DNA of 64,000 nucleotides from an uncultured Mycoplasma sp. (GCA_947039505.1 CAMQYZ010000001.1:1-64000); one strand, 5' to 3'; positions 43,646-55,816 are shown, numbered from the stretch's first letter. Made by a program: numbers and translations. Notes: generated by a model from the letters alone, not told the origin.

Positions 43646-43867
43646 TTATTTTATATTAATGATACCAATTGCGTTTAAAAGCAAAATAACCCCTGGTATA
43701 ACAGGTATAAAACATGCTAAAATACATACAACTAATTCTAAACCCTTCGGTTTAATCATAAATAAATATAATAAAGCTCCAATGAATCAAGTAAAAATAG
43801 TAATAATTATTAATATTATTCTTGAATTATCAGAGCTTGAGTTTTTTCCTAGATTGTTATTTGACAT
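43646..43867 (-). CDS. Small two-helix membrane protein (73 aa)
   Basis: ATG 43867 has a perfect AAGGAG seven bases upstream, and the frame ends in TAA 43646-43648. It begins with a polar stretch (SNNNLGKNSSSDNS). Two transmembrane helices follow (IILIIITIFTWFIGALLYLFM and LVVCILACFIPVIPGVILLL), joined by a short basic loop (IKPKG). The family is unknown. A plus-strand frame over the same bases lacks a ribosome site and is a shadow. Confidence 0.75.
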
Positions 43868-44147
43868 TGCATCTCCTTAAAATATGATGGATTAAAATAA
43901 ATTAATTCACATTATTATTATACATCCATTTAATTCAATGAACTTCAATATGATAAAAATGTTATCAAAACAGTTTATTTTTCTCCAATTTAATTGCTAA
44001 AAAAAATTCAGAGAAATATTTTAGACGCAACACTCTTGAAAAAAATATATTAAAATACAAGCATTTACTAATTAAAAATTTAATTTTTCATTATAATTTT
44101 AATTAGTAATTCATTAAATTAGGTTATATGAAAAAATAAGGAGCTAT

Positions 44148-45263
44148 ATGAAAAAATATGTTGAACATTTAGAAATTCAAAACTTTAATGAAATAGACCA
44201 AAAGATTAATGATTGAAAAAAAACAGTTTTAAAAAATGCTAATGTGGGTTCTCAATTATGAAAAAAACATCTAGCGAAAATTTTTTATATTATCGGTTCT
44301 TTATTTTTAGTAATTGGAATAATTATTTCTATAGTTACTGCATTTTCCAACACTCCATTTGAAGAACAAAATTATATCACGCCACAAATTTTATGAGTGT
44401 TAGGTGTTGTTGTATTTTTGATTGGAATTTTCATAAATTACTTATATAAAAAAAGTTTGAGTAAAAGACTACAAAGTGCAATTTTAGAATCAAATATCAA
44501 TCCTTACACTTTATGAATTAATGAAACAAATCAAAATATTTCCGGAAAAGATGTTTCCAAATTGTTTCCTAAAAATTATGAATCTGCATCTAATGTGGAT
44601 GAATTTGCAGCTGGCCTTAAAAAGTATAACGATAACTTATCACCTTCAAATATAAATGATTATAAGGATTTGAAATACAATATGAGCGGGGCAAATTCAG
44701 TTGGGTTGTCCAAAGAGTATGATTTATATAATGGAGTTATTTTTAACAATCCTTTTTCATTATTTTGTGGTGTGTGACATTCAAAAACTACAATACAAAC
44801 AAAAGACACTTACAATGTTGTAGATTATTATGACTATTTACCATTATTAAAAATTGAAACAAACTTATTCACAAATAATGTGGTGAGAATTACCAATTCT
44901 AAATATTTTAGTGATTTTACAAAAAAAGATATTCAGTTAGAAGATGATGAATTTAATAAAAAATTTTCCATAACATCAAATGATGAAAATGCTGTTAGAA
45001 TGATTTTGACACCAATTGTTCAAAATAAGTGAAAAGAAATAGAGCATTTACCACCTTTTAATATGGTGATTAAAAATGGTTATATAACTATTCTTTTTAA
45101 AACTAACTCAAATTTTATGGATATGGATAAAATTGCTGAATTGTCTGCACAAAAATTTAAAAATGTGAATGTAACTATTTGAAATGACATTAAAGCATTT
45201 CTCAATATTTTAACTTTAATATTTTCCGTTTCTATTTTTCAATTTGAAGAAATCCAAAAATAG
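44148..45263 (+). CDS. DUF3137-family membrane protein, paralogue (371 aa)
   Basis: ATG 44148 has AAGGAG upstream and the frame ends in TAG 45261-45263. Two transmembrane helices lie near residues 48-70 and 85-105, and the C-terminal domain (YDYLPLLKIETNLF, DDEFNKKFSITSNDEN, AVRMILTPIVQNKW) is nearly the same as that of 20031-21071. An extra ~25-residue insert follows residue 138. Unlike that copy it has no lemA neighbour. The function is unknown. The 3' end converges with a minus-strand membrane protein gene 31 bp away. Confidence 0.8.
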
Positions 45264-45294
45264 ATTTTAAGTATTTTATTAAAGATAATTCCAA

Positions 45295-45897
45295 TTATTT
45301 ATTTAGAGTTTTTTTACTTATCAATATCTTTCATTTTGTAGATATTATAAAAATCATAACAAACAAGGAATTTCCTATTAGTTCGGGAATGCTAATAAAG
45401 GCACCAACTCCTCATGTTCCTGAAAAATCTACAAACCCCATTATCAAAGAAAACATCAATGCAATGGTAAAAAGCACACTTATGATTATTCATAATGTTT
45501 TTTTAGTTGATAACTCATTTATTAAATTTGTTTTCTTTTCAGTTAAGAAAATGGTAGGAGATCATTTCATAAATATTACAGAAAAAACCAACATCAATAT
45601 TGGTGTTATAAAACTAATGAAAAATCAAAAGAAAAAAGCTAGATATCCAATATTTTCACTTTTTGTTAAATAAGGTGATATTAGGTATAAATCACTTAAT
45701 AATAAAACTCTAGCAATTCATCCTATTCCAATACCTGCATAAAATATATAAGATGAGTTAAATGGTATTTCTTTATTATTGTTTATTATATAAATAATGG
45801 TAATTAAAAGTCACGAGACATTTAAACATATAGAAAAAACGCTAAACACCATTGCTGTCAAAGTTAGTATTTTATGTTTCTTGCTTAAACGTTTCAT
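45295..45897 (-). CDS. Multi-pass membrane protein of unknown function (200 aa)
   Basis: The minus-strand frame runs from ATG 45897 to TAA 45295-45297 with six or so TGA-Trp codons. About five hydrophobic helices can be traced: residues ~10-38, 50-68, 78-105, 125-150 and 160-185. The loops are basic (MKRLSKKHK, EKKTNLINELSTKK, KKTLNK). I do not recognise a family, and there are no catalytic motifs. It is separated by 54 bp from the YbjQ-like gene upstream on the same strand, so they may be cotranscribed. Confidence 0.7.
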
Positions 45898-45951
45898 TCA
45901 CTATATATTTAACCCTATAATTTAATTATATGCTTAATAAAAAAATATTAA

Positions 45952-46182
45952 CTATTTAAATTTAACTGCTGTTCCATAGATTCCTGTTCCATTATTTGCT
46001 GTAGTAAAAACTCTCATGCAAACAATGGCATCAGCTCCCATTTGCTTTGCTTCATCAATCATTTTAATTTCTGCCTTAGCAAGTTCTGTTTTTGCAAAAA
46101 AACTCATTGTTCTATTTGAATATACCGACCCAATTATTTCATATGTTTTTCCTGGTATATTTTCTGTCGTTGTTACGATCAT
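45952..46182 (-). CDS. YbjQ/UPF0145-family protein (76 aa)
   Basis: I use the ATG at 46182 (MIVTTTENIPG), because this is the usual family start and AGAAGTGA lies upstream; an ATG six codons earlier is possible. Motifs VTTTENIPGKTYEIIG and EAKQMGADAIVCMRVFTT match the YbjQ-like putative heavy-metal-binding fold, although it is shorter than the usual ~105 aa. Oligomeric, cytoplasmic and of unknown role. Confidence 0.8.
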   Translation of the reverse strand: MIVTTTENIPGKTYEIIGSVYSNRTMSFFAKTELAKAEIKMIDEAKQMGADAIVCMRVFTTANNGTGIYGTAVKFK

Positions 46183-46380
46183 ATATTCACTTCTTTTCAT
46201 TTTAATATTTTATTTTCAAATAATATTACTTAAATAATTCTTTTGGTAACTATTTCAAATTATCATTATTTATTCTGATTAGTAATTAAAGCATTTATTA
46301 AAAAATTAATATTTTTAATAAATAGTATAAAATAGTATAATTATTTATAAAATAAGTATAGCATGAAGGGATAAAATTGT

Positions 46381-46779
46381 ATGAATATTAAAAAAATATC
46401 TTTATCTATTGGAATGGCAACTTTGTCAATAGCTCCCTTATATTTAATTGCCTCATGTTCCTCAACTCCTTTTTCAATAGTAATCCCTAAAATTTTAGAA
46501 GATAAAATAACACAAATCAAAAGCGAAATTGCAACAGAATCTCTTGATACTTGAATTTTAACGAGGCAAAATTGAACTACAGAATGACTTATGATCAACA
46601 ATCCTCAAGTGGGTTATATAAGTGGTGGTAATGTCACTAATGAAACTATCAAGAATATAAAAGTATCTGTTAATGCAGATGGTAATCTTAATTTTTTTCT
46701 AGAAGTTGATAAAAATTCACTAAATAGATTTCTAAATGATAAAACTGAAATAAATCTTGTAATTTCAATTGCTGCATAA
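46381..46779 (+). CDS. Small lipoprotein (132 aa)
   Basis: ATG 46381 with AAGGGA upstream; TAA at 46777-46779. The signal peptide ends in a lipobox LIASC (Cys26), so it is a membrane-anchored lipoprotein. The mature part is ~107 residues with a C-terminal beta-rich stretch (IKVSVNADGNLNFFLEV). No family was recognised. A tandem AATAGTATAA motif upstream (~46320-46340) contains TATAAT and is a likely -10. It stands alone before potABCD. Confidence 0.75.
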
Positions 46780-46896
46780 AATATTTTGCACCAATTCTAT
46801 ATATTAAATATTAAATAATTATTGACTAAAAAAATAATGTATTTGAAAATTTAAAACAAATAATAATAAAACAACATAGAAAGTAGGTGAACCACT

Positions 46897-48255
46897 TTGT
46901 CTAAACCCATAATTGAATTACAAAATGTTACCAAAGAATTTGATCAAAAAGTTATTTTAGATAATATTGATTTATCTATTAATGAAGGTGAGTTCATTAC
47001 TCTTTTAGGACCATCAGGATCTGGTAAAACAACTATTTTAAGAATCCTAGGGGGCTTTGAATGAGCCACTAGAGGAGAAATTAAATTTAATGGTGTAGAT
47101 ATTAAAGATTTGCCGGCTCACTTAAGAGATACTTCCACAATTTTCCAAGATTATGCATTATTTCCACACTTAAGTGTTGAAAATAATATTAAGTATGGTT
47201 TAAGAATTAAGCGTTTCCCCAAACCAAAAGAAGACTTAAAAGAAAATATTAATAAATTATTAAAAATTAAAATTAAACAATGAAAGAAAAAATCTGAAAT
47301 TGAAATGAAAAAATTGGATAAAATCCAAAATGAATATATCCATAATTTAGAAAATAAAAAAATGCCCTCCAAACAAAAGGCTAAAATTCAGAATTGATTA
47401 GATGATTCTGATTTTAAATATTCATATTGAGAAACATATGTTAATCAAGAAACAAATAAATTTAATAAAAAACACTTATTAAGAAAAATAACCAAAGAAG
47501 AGTTAGACACTAAAATGTTTGAAGCTTTAAAGTTAGTTGAATTAGAAGGTCATGAAAAAAAATCCATTGATAAACTTTCTGGTGGACAAAGACAAAGAGT
47601 AGCCTTGGCTAGAGCTATTGCAGTTAAACCAAAGATTTTATTATTAGATGAACCTCTTTCTTCTTTAGATGCTAAAATAAGAGAAAAAATGCAAGTACTT
47701 TTATCGGATTTACAAAGACAATTAAATATTACCTTTATTTTTGTCACCCATGATCGAGAAGAAGCTTTGCAATTATCTGATCGAATTGCCATTATCAGAA
47801 ACGGTAAAATTGATCAATTTGATACACCAAAAGAAATATATGATTACCCTAAAAACAAATGAGTTGCTCAATTCATTGGTGATTACAATATGTTTGACGG
47901 AATCATTGTTGATGATTCAACAGTTACTTTTTTAAATAAAGAACATAAATTTTGAAAACAAAAATATGTATTTCAAAAGAACGACAAAGTAGATGTTTTA
48001 ATAAGACCAGAAGATATTGTTATCAAAAAATCAGGCGGTTTAATTAGTGGAAAAGTTATTTCTTCTACTTATAAAGGAAGTTATTACATCACTATTGTTA
48101 AAACTAAAAAATGCAACTTTATTGTTGAATCAACAAATGATTATGATGAAGGAGATAAGGTTTATTTAGATTGAACAATAACCTCAATGCACTTGATGCT
48201 TAAGGAAGAAATTTCAACTAAGGAGGTGAGCATTGAAATATCTGAAGAATCTTAA
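46897..48255 (+). CDS. potA: Spermidine/putrescine ABC transporter ATP-binding protein PotA (452 aa)
   Basis: The start is TTG 46897, six bases after AGGTGA. Walker A GPSGSGKT (38-45), Q-loop [11 protein letters not shown], signature LSGGQRQR (from 227), Walker [11 protein letters not shown] and H-loop VTHDREEA are clear, followed by a TOBE-like C-terminal domain (VLIRPEDIV). About 190 residues separate Walker A from the signature, roughly 95 more than in typical PotA; the insert is Lys-rich and coiled, as seen in other mollicute PotA proteins. Energises polyamine uptake. potB begins inside its end (23-bp overlap). Confidence 0.93.
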
Positions 48256-49060
48256 TAGACAGTCATTTTTATTTGTTCCATATGCAATCTTTTTTATCTT
48301 ATTTATTTTTGTCCCATTACTCTTTATTTGCATAACATCTTTTTTGATACCTCAAGGAGCAAGTCCTGATTATGACAATACTGAAATTTTAAAAGACTTT
48401 ACTTTTTGAGTTATTTTTTTTAGGTCTCTTGGTATTGGTATTGTAAGCTCCCTTATTTGCTTACTAATTGCTTTGCCTTTTGTTTATATTATTTTATCAA
48501 TCAAAAATAAAAGTTTAAAATTAGGTGTACTATCTTTAATATTGGCGCCATTGTTTATTTTTACTTTAGTCAAAATATTGGCTTTAAAGGGATTTTTCAC
48601 ATATGTTTTCGATGAAAGATCTCTAGACAATTCAGGTATTTTGATTATCGGGTTAGTTTATTTAAATTTACCATTTATGATTATCCCTTTGTATGTTGTT
48701 TTTTCTAATATGCCCAAAAATATAATTGATGCCTCGGAAGATTTAGGATATACCAAAATACAAACTTTTATCAAAGTTGTTATTCCTTATGGAATGAAAG
48801 CAATTTGTTCTGGTATTACCATTGTATTTTTAATGAGTGTTTTAAGTGTTGCGGTCAGTGATAAATTAATAATTAATTCTGAACAAAATAAGTTGTTAGG
48901 AAATATTATTAATGATTTGGCAAATCCTTCAAATGGTTTTGATATGCAAAAAGCATCTACCGTTGTTATGATAACTATTTTTTCAGTAGGAGCCATCTAT
49001 GTATTCATCAATTCGATTCCTTGATTGTATCAAAAAATAAAGGGTGGTATTAATGACTAA
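48233..49060 (+). CDS. potB: Spermidine/putrescine ABC transporter permease PotB (275 aa)
   Basis: The start is TTG 48233, placed six bases after AGGAGGTG inside the end of potA; TAA at 49058-49060. Six transmembrane helices and the permease EAA-like loop (IDASEDLGYTKIQTFIKVVIP) identify a binding-protein-dependent permease. The first helix follows a short N-terminus (KYLKNLNRQ). It overlaps potC by 8 bp, so the operon is tightly coupled. Confidence 0.92.
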
Positions 49061-49865
49061 ATTTAAAGAATTTTCTAAATACTTTTATGTATTAATTATA
49101 TTAGTAATATTTTATATTCCACTTTTTTTTGCAGCTGTATTTAGCTTTAATCAAACTAGTGATAAAGGCTTTATTACTTTTACACATTGAAATGGGTTTA
49201 CATGAGAAGCTTACCAAAACTTATTTTCTAACAAAGTTATAGCAGCCTTTATGAGTTCTTTGTTATTAGGAACTTTATCAAGTTTTATTGTTATTGTTTT
49301 TTCATTATTAACTGTTTTTAGTATTTGAAAACAAAAAAGTAAAACTATAAAAATTGTCAAAAATGTTTCCACCAATATTTCGATTATTAATCCTGATGTT
49401 ATCATCGGCGTTTCTCTTGCTTTATTCTTTTCAATCGCTTTTGGAGTTTTATCATCTGAATCTGAAGGTTTTTTTCGAGCTGTGATGGGTCATGTAGTTA
49501 TGATATTGCCTTACGGTATTTTGATCATGTATCCTAAAAGTGAAAAATTTAATAAATCAATTTTTGAAGCAAGTTATGATTTAGGTTATCCCAAAGTAAA
49601 AACTTGATTTAAAACTTATTTCATATATATGTTGCCTTCAATTTCATTTACATTAATTGTTTCCATGGTCTTAAGTTTTGATGATTTTATCATTACTTCA
49701 ATAGCTTCTAATTCTGAAACAATCGGAACTGAATTGTATCAGGGAAGATTCCAATCTTGAGCACTTGCTATTGGTTCTATTTTATTAATTTCAGTTATCT
49801 CTGTCAACATCGGATTATTCATTAAAAGCTCAAGAAAGAAAAAGGAAAAAAAATATGAACATTAA
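49053..49865 (+). CDS. potC: Spermidine/putrescine ABC transporter permease PotC (270 aa)
   Basis: ATG 49053 lies eight bases before the potB stop, with GGGTGG upstream; TAA at 49863-49865. It has six hydrophobic helices and the EAA loop (FEASYDLGYPKVKTWFKTYF), and the usual FDDFIITSIAS segment of PotC. It forms the membrane channel together with PotB. It overlaps potD by 11 bp. Confidence 0.92.
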
Positions 49866-51156
49866 AAAAATATTATCTTGAATAGTTGCTCCCATTGCTT
49901 TCTTTGGAGTTTTAACTGGTGCCATCATATATAAAAGTGTTAATCCATACAAACCAGCAATATATAATTACCAATCATATGTCAATCCTGATATGATTCC
50001 TAAAATACAAAAAAACTATTCTTATAAAGAGTATAAAAATAATTCTGAATTCAATAATGCCATTGATAATAATAAAGCTGTTGGTGGAATATCAACAGAT
50101 TATATGTTGGTTGACTTAATAAACTCTCAAAAAATTTCTAAAATTCCTTTTAAAGAAGCTTTTGAAATTACCGACCCCAAAGCATTTTATTCCGACCAAA
50201 CAATTAAGCAGTTGGATTTTTTCGATAAATTCTTAGGAGTTGATTCAGAAATCAAAGGTGATGTTGATGGAGATGGTTTAATTGATCATTTTTATGAATA
50301 CCTAATTCCTATTTGATTAAATAACAAAGTTTTTATGTATAACTCAAATAAAATAGATCATAAAATTCCTGATTTTAATAATGATTTTTCATACATCAAT
50401 ATATTAAAAGAATTAAGCAACAAAGGCGTAGATGTTTGATCATGAACAAATGCAGCAATTGAAAATAGTGTTATAGGATCGGAAATTAGCAATGATCATA
50501 CATTCAATACTGAATTGACTAATGAAAACTATGTTCAAAGAATTGATGAATTTGCCCAAATTGTAGAAAGAGGTACTGGTTTTACAATGAACAATACCAA
50601 AGTTAATATCTTTGAAGATGATTCAGATATTGTTTTACAATCAACAATAGATAGCAAATCATCTATAAAGGGTTCATATTTATTTAATGGCGATGCTTTA
50701 GATGCATATTGATCAGAAGATAATTTCTCAAATGTACCAAACGGAACTATTAAAATAGTAAAACCTAAGCATTCTCCATCATTCATTGATGGATTTGTGG
50801 TTTCATCATCAATCTCAGAAGAAAATCAAGTTAAACTTTTAAAAGAAATGAATGAAGTTTTTTTTCGTGGTAAATTTATGACAAAAGAAGAAATTAGTGC
50901 TGAAATTGTTACAAATGAAGGAATTGACTGAAATATGTTGCCTTCACTAAGTAATTTTGATTACGTTAACTATACACCAACTTCTAAGGGAGAATATGAT
51001 TTTATTTTAGAAAATTATTTTCAAGATGAAGATGAACCAGAAGTTGTTAAATCATTTTATGAAATCAAAGCAAATAGCATTGTTCCGATTCATCCCCTAA
51101 ATGAAGAATTACAATCTAAAATTGTAATCGAATTCAAAAGAAGATTAAGATTATAA
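49855..51156 (+). CDS. potD: Spermidine/putrescine-binding protein PotD (433 aa)
   Basis: ATG 49855 lies within the end of potC; TAA at 51154-51156. An N-terminal membrane helix (SWIVAPIAFFGVLTGAII) has no Cys, so the protein is anchored by that helix rather than by lipid. The outer domain shows NYQSYVNPDMI, KAVGGISTDYML, YLIPIWLNNKVFMYN and FIDGFVVSSS, the layout of PotD/PotF solute-binding proteins, with a region DGDGLIDHFYE resembling a metal-binding loop. It captures polyamines and delivers them to PotBC. Confidence 0.85.
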
Positions 51157-51205
51157 TATTATTAAATTAATCATAAAATCAAGATAATTTTATATAATTA
51201 ATTTT

Positions 51206-53128
51206 ATGATTAATAAAAAAATGAAAATTCTATCTTTGACAGCAATGATAAGTTGTTCTGTAATTGGTGTTGGATTAGGTGTTGGATTAAGTTTTGTAGA
51301 CAAAATACAAATTCCAAACAGTGTAAAAATGGAGAATTCCAAAATCCTTTCTTCCTTTATTTCCGATATAGGAAAAGAAGATTTTTTTACTAATTCTGAC
51401 TTTGATAAATCAATTAAATTAATGAATGGTGAAACTGAAATAACTGATTACAAAGATATTTTAATTATAGATGCTTATAAAAATGATTACTTTAAATTTG
51501 AAGTACCTAATAAGGTTGCCTTTTTTGCCAAAAAACAAGGAATTGATGTTTTTCTAAAAACATATAATGAAAGTGATAGTAGTTATAGTGTATTTCCTAG
51601 TTATTATAATTCTTCTGTACCTGAATTCAACATATGATTCGGTAAGGGAGAAGGGGCAAATAGAGTAGAAGAAAAAATTACTCTTACTGGCTTAAACTTT
51701 TATGGCTTCAAGAAAACACAATTAGAACATGATGTACTTAATGTTAAGGCTCTTTTTAAAACTTCTATAAAGTTAAAACGTGAATTTTATACAGATGATA
51801 GTCAAACGAAAATAAAGGCAGGAATTTTTGCTAAAAATATTAAAAAAGAAGATATTGTCTCAGATTTAACGCCTGATCAACTAAATAATGTTAATTGAAG
51901 TGTAGCTAGTCAAAAACAAGACCCTATAGATCCTAGCAAATTAATTGTTCACATTGATTTTAATAAAGGTGAATTAGATAAAGATTATTTCCAACAAACA
52001 TACCAATCATTTACAATAGAAGGTTTTTCTATTGCATTTGGTGTTGATGACAATGTATCTAAGGTAAAAAATTTTATTGCAAAAAGTGAAAATCAAACAG
52101 GTTTAGGGGAAGCTTTCAAATATACAAAACCGGAAAAAACAAATAAAGTCGGGACTGTATTAGAAAATTATAAAGCTGGCGCTTTTGCTTTAGAACTTCC
52201 TTTTTCTTTTAAAAATAGAGCTACAACAGCTGGTGTAGAGTATATTTTCAAACCATGAGTTAGTGATGAAGAATCTGATTCAGTTTTTCCAGACGAACAA
52301 GACTCTTCTATTCCAAAATTCAAAATATATATTAGATCGGGTTCAGGAACTCCTTTACAATATGAGGAATTTTTTGTCATCAAAGGAAATGGTCAAGTTA
52401 CAAACATTCCCTTTGATCAAACTCCAAATGATATTGCTATGACAGAGATAAGAGAAATGAGTCAAGGATCTAATGATATTTTTAAAGATAAGATAACTTT
52501 GACATTAATTAATGAATTTGCTGAATTTGACTCAACAAGAAATATGATAACAGCAAAAATTATAGCTGATCAACCAGATGCTATAGATAATTTATCATTA
52601 ACATTATTGCCGATAGTTTTAGATCCAGCAATATTACCTGAAGGAGTTAATTTTAAATTAAACATTAAAGAAACAACTAGTGATAAAAACAAATTAAAAG
52701 TGAAGGTAGAAATTTTTATTGGAACAGAATTTAATGACAAAGCTTCTTTTATCAAAACAATTTACTTTCCTGACTTTGAACTAGAAAATGTTTTTGAAGA
52801 AAAGCTAATCAAACTTTTTACTGATGAAATTGCATTAGATTCATCCCAAGAAAAAGTGGCTTTAATCTCAAAACCAGTCACAAATAAAGAAGCTTTCATT
52901 AATTCTATTAAAAAAGGTGATGGTTATTATTTTAACAGCGAAGTTATTGTTGGTTATGACAATATTATGGAGAAAAAAGAATATAAATGAACGAATAAAC
53001 CATCTTTCAAAATTGATTTTACTAGAACCTCAATTATAGGGGAAAATATTAACTTCAAAATATCAATAAAAACCAAAATTACAACTAGCGTTATCGATGT
53101 TGACAGGCCCATAAATAGTTTTTTATAA
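51206..53128 (+). CDS. Large surface protein, possible lipoprotein (640 aa)
   Basis: ATG 51206 to TAA 53126-53128. The N-terminus is a signal segment (KILSLTAMISCSVIGVGLG); Cys17 in MISC could be a weak lipobox, otherwise the helix itself anchors the protein. The outer part is a long, Asp/Lys-rich, beta-looking sequence with repeated patterns around KKEDIVSDLTPDQL and FDKSIKL but no family I recognise. It follows potD by 49 bp on the same strand and may share its transcript. A 40-aa membrane protein follows. Confidence 0.7.
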
Positions 53129-53158
53129 AAAAATAACATATTTAAGGGAGAAATAATC

Positions 53159-53281
53159 ATGAAGACCAAAAAAAATAAAATAAAGAAAAAAATTGAATTA
53201 AATAAACCTACTATTTTTTTTATGTGCTTGTTTTTGGCGTTTTGTCTTGGAATTGTTTTAGGATTAATCTTAAAAAATTAA
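53159..53281 (+). CDS. Tiny membrane protein (40 aa)
   Basis: ATG 53159 has AAGGGAG placed eight bases upstream, and TAA at 53279-53281. A basic N-terminus (KTKKNKIKKKIELNK) is followed by one helix (IFFMCLFLAFCLGIVLGLIL) and a KN tail. It starts 30 bp after the large surface protein and its stop overlaps the end of the convergent lipoprotein gene. The good ribosome site makes it a real gene rather than noise. Function unknown. Confidence 0.6.
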   Translation: MKTKKNKIKKKIELNKPTIFFMCLFLAFCLGIVLGLILKN

Positions 53282-55128
53282 ATTTTATTAAACTCTATTA
53301 CAAAATCAAATTTAAAGTTTGGTTTAGGATTCAAATTATTAATATTTAAAAATTCATATTCATATTCTGTAAATATAGAATTGACAGATGCTTGAACACT
53401 TACTCATTTATAAATTTTATTACCTGATACAGAAGAAGAGATGTTGTTAGAGATTGTATATTTAATTTTAAAAATATCATTAATAATTTCAATACCTAAA
53501 GGATCTAATAATTCTGTATATAAATTTAATCAAAGAGCTGGAAAATCTACATTTTCAAATTCTGAAAAATCTTTAGCCGTTGTCATTACAACATTATTTA
53601 AAGTTGTAATTCTATTATTTAATTTTTCATATAAATCATTAACATTTTTGAGCTGTGTAGTAAGAAAACCAGTGATGTAAAAATTGGTTTCATTTTTGGC
53701 ATTCCCAAAAACTGGTTTCCCATTATTATCTCTAACAGATGAAGGTGGCTTTATTTTGATTCACTTAGCTTCTGCTCCATCGCCAATTTTTAATTCTAAA
53801 ACAACTTCAGAAGAAATAAGGCCAGTTGCATCATTTGTTTGTAATGTAAATGTTTGTGGTCTAAAGATAAATGTTTGTACTGTACTTTCAGGAACTTCTT
53901 CTGTTGGATAAGAATCAACACTAATAGAAAATTCACCAACATACTTTGGATCTATATTTGAAATGGTAGAAATATCTAAAACATCATTGTGAGTGCTAGG
54001 GAGAGTTGTTTCAAATTCTTTTTTTGCCTGAAATTGTTTATATTTATCATAAGCATCCATGGTTGCTTTCAACATTTCATATGATGGCTTTGTAAAATTT
54101 GAAATATTTCTCGAGCGAGAAATTCCTGGGCTAGGATTAACTAATTCTTTAGTTACTTTGTCATAAAAGTTAATTGTAATATCTAATCTTTGATTATAGT
54201 CAAATGATTCTAAAATAATTTTTGAATCAAATTTACAATCACAATCAGGTTTATGTTCTAAAAAACAAGGTATATTTATTTCTCCTGGTTGCAGTGGTTG
54301 TAATATTTTGTAAAATGCCACAAGATCTTTTGTGGTGTTTATTCCAGAGGCAAAGTATTTTCCTTCAATTGATAGAAAGTTAGCATTAGCAAGATTAATA
54401 CTTTTAATTTCATTTGCACCTTTATAAAGATTGTCAATGCTCTCTTGATAACTTTTTTCAGACATAAAACCAGTTACTTTTTTATCTGTAGAAATAATGG
54501 TTTGCTTTGGGTTTAGGGGGTATCCTGATTTTGTAGTTAATTTTAAAGATATACCCAAATTTCCTTCAGCATTATTTGGTGTAAATTCAAAATAATAATT
54601 ATATTTAATTAGATTTTCTTGATAAAGATTAGAACCTGTGACATCGTTAAAGTTATTTATTGAAGAAGGTAATGTTTGTGGATTACCCGTTAGCACTAAT
54701 GAATTAAAGTTGATATATTGTGCATCAATTTCTTCTTGTTCCATGGCAGGCAACTCTTGAAAATTTATAATTTTTGTTATTTCTTTTCTATCTGATTGAT
54801 CAGAGTATTTAACAACTTGACCTTGGTAATTATAAATTTGGACATATAATGTTAAAGACTTCTCTTTTTCATCTTTATCAAAAGAAAAAGAGAAATCAAT
54901 TTCTGGAAAAATATTTATAGGCGTAGAATAAATGTTACTAATATTGTTATTATCAATTGATAAAAGTAAATTTTTAGAAACTTGATCTTGTTTAACTAAA
55001 TCAGGTGTAAATAAAGCATATTGCGATTGAAAATCAGTTTCTGAAATTGTTGTGGAACAAGAAGATATGGCAACTATAGGTAATGATACAAAGGGAATCG
55101 AACTAATAAAAAAAAGTGACTTTTTCAT
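53278..55128 (-). CDS. Surface lipoprotein (616 aa)
   Basis: The frame runs from ATG 55128 (GGAGGG-like site upstream) to TAA 53278-53280, with TGA-Trp codons needed in the last 160 residues. Signal peptide and lipobox VAISSC (Cys24) mark a lipoprotein. The mature part alternates YTISN- and YNYYFEFTPN-like blocks and has a Cys pair (PCFLEHKPDCDCKF) which is unusual for the mostly Cys-free mollicute surface proteins. No family recognised. It converges with the 40-aa membrane gene (3-bp overlap) and is divergent from the TIR-like gene. Confidence 0.75.
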
Positions 55129-55237
55129 AACCCTCCAATATCATATTTAGATAATTATATAATAAAAAGTATTTAAATTTTAATATTTTTTTGTGTATAA
55201 TAAATAAAATACATTATAAATTTAAAAAGGAAATATT

Positions 55238-55816
55238 ATGATTACAGATAGAATTTTTATTTCATCTTCAAAGAGTGATGAAGGTAGATATGCAGTTAGA
55301 GAATTAACTGAAGGACTTCGTAAAATAAAAAGAACACACGATTCTTTTCCTATAGATGATAAATTTGATTTCCCTACAATACAAGATAAAGAAGAAATTT
55401 TAAATAAGATTAGTGATTGTGGTGTTACCATTCTTTTATTGTCAAGTGATTTTTTGGAATACAATAGTTTTTTGCTAAAAAGAAATGACTTGAATCAATC
55501 TGCTTGAAATTATGAAGAGTTAAAAAGTTCTTTAATTTGAAACAAGGAAAAAATGCATAATTCAATAATTGTTGCTTATACTGATGAATTCTTCAAAAAA
55601 TATTTAGAAAAGCCACACTTATTTTCTTTTCCAATTATTCATGACAACATCAACAACATCAACAAACTAAGATCAAGTACTGTGGATAGCGACCATTATT
55701 TAGAAGTTTTAAGTTTAAATGAATTTTTATCTAAACCAAAACTATATTTAAATCGTGTTGATACAAGAAAAGTAAAACAATCAAAAATTGGTTTATACAA
55801 TTTAAAATTTTTATAA
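55238..55816 (+). CDS. Possible TIR/ThsB-like (DUF1863-type) protein (192 aa)
   Basis: ATG 55238 follows AAAGGAAA; TAA at 55814-55816. The start RIFISSSKSDEGRYA, the middle EEILNKISDCGVTILLLSSDFL and the following NQSAWNYEELKSS run in the order seen in TIR-like domains: beta-strand A, strand D with the LL(I/S)S, and the helix with W.YE. This resembles the TIR proteins of the Thoeris system (ThsB), which make a cADPR-like signal. The catalytic Glu would be in WNYEE. No ThsA neighbour is visible, but a SIR2 gene lies far away in the window. This call is weak and unproven. Confidence 0.4.

Noticed and set aside
43659-43880. Plus-strand 73-aa frame
   Set aside because: No ribosome site. The minus strand carries a better gene with AAGGAG and its own terminator.
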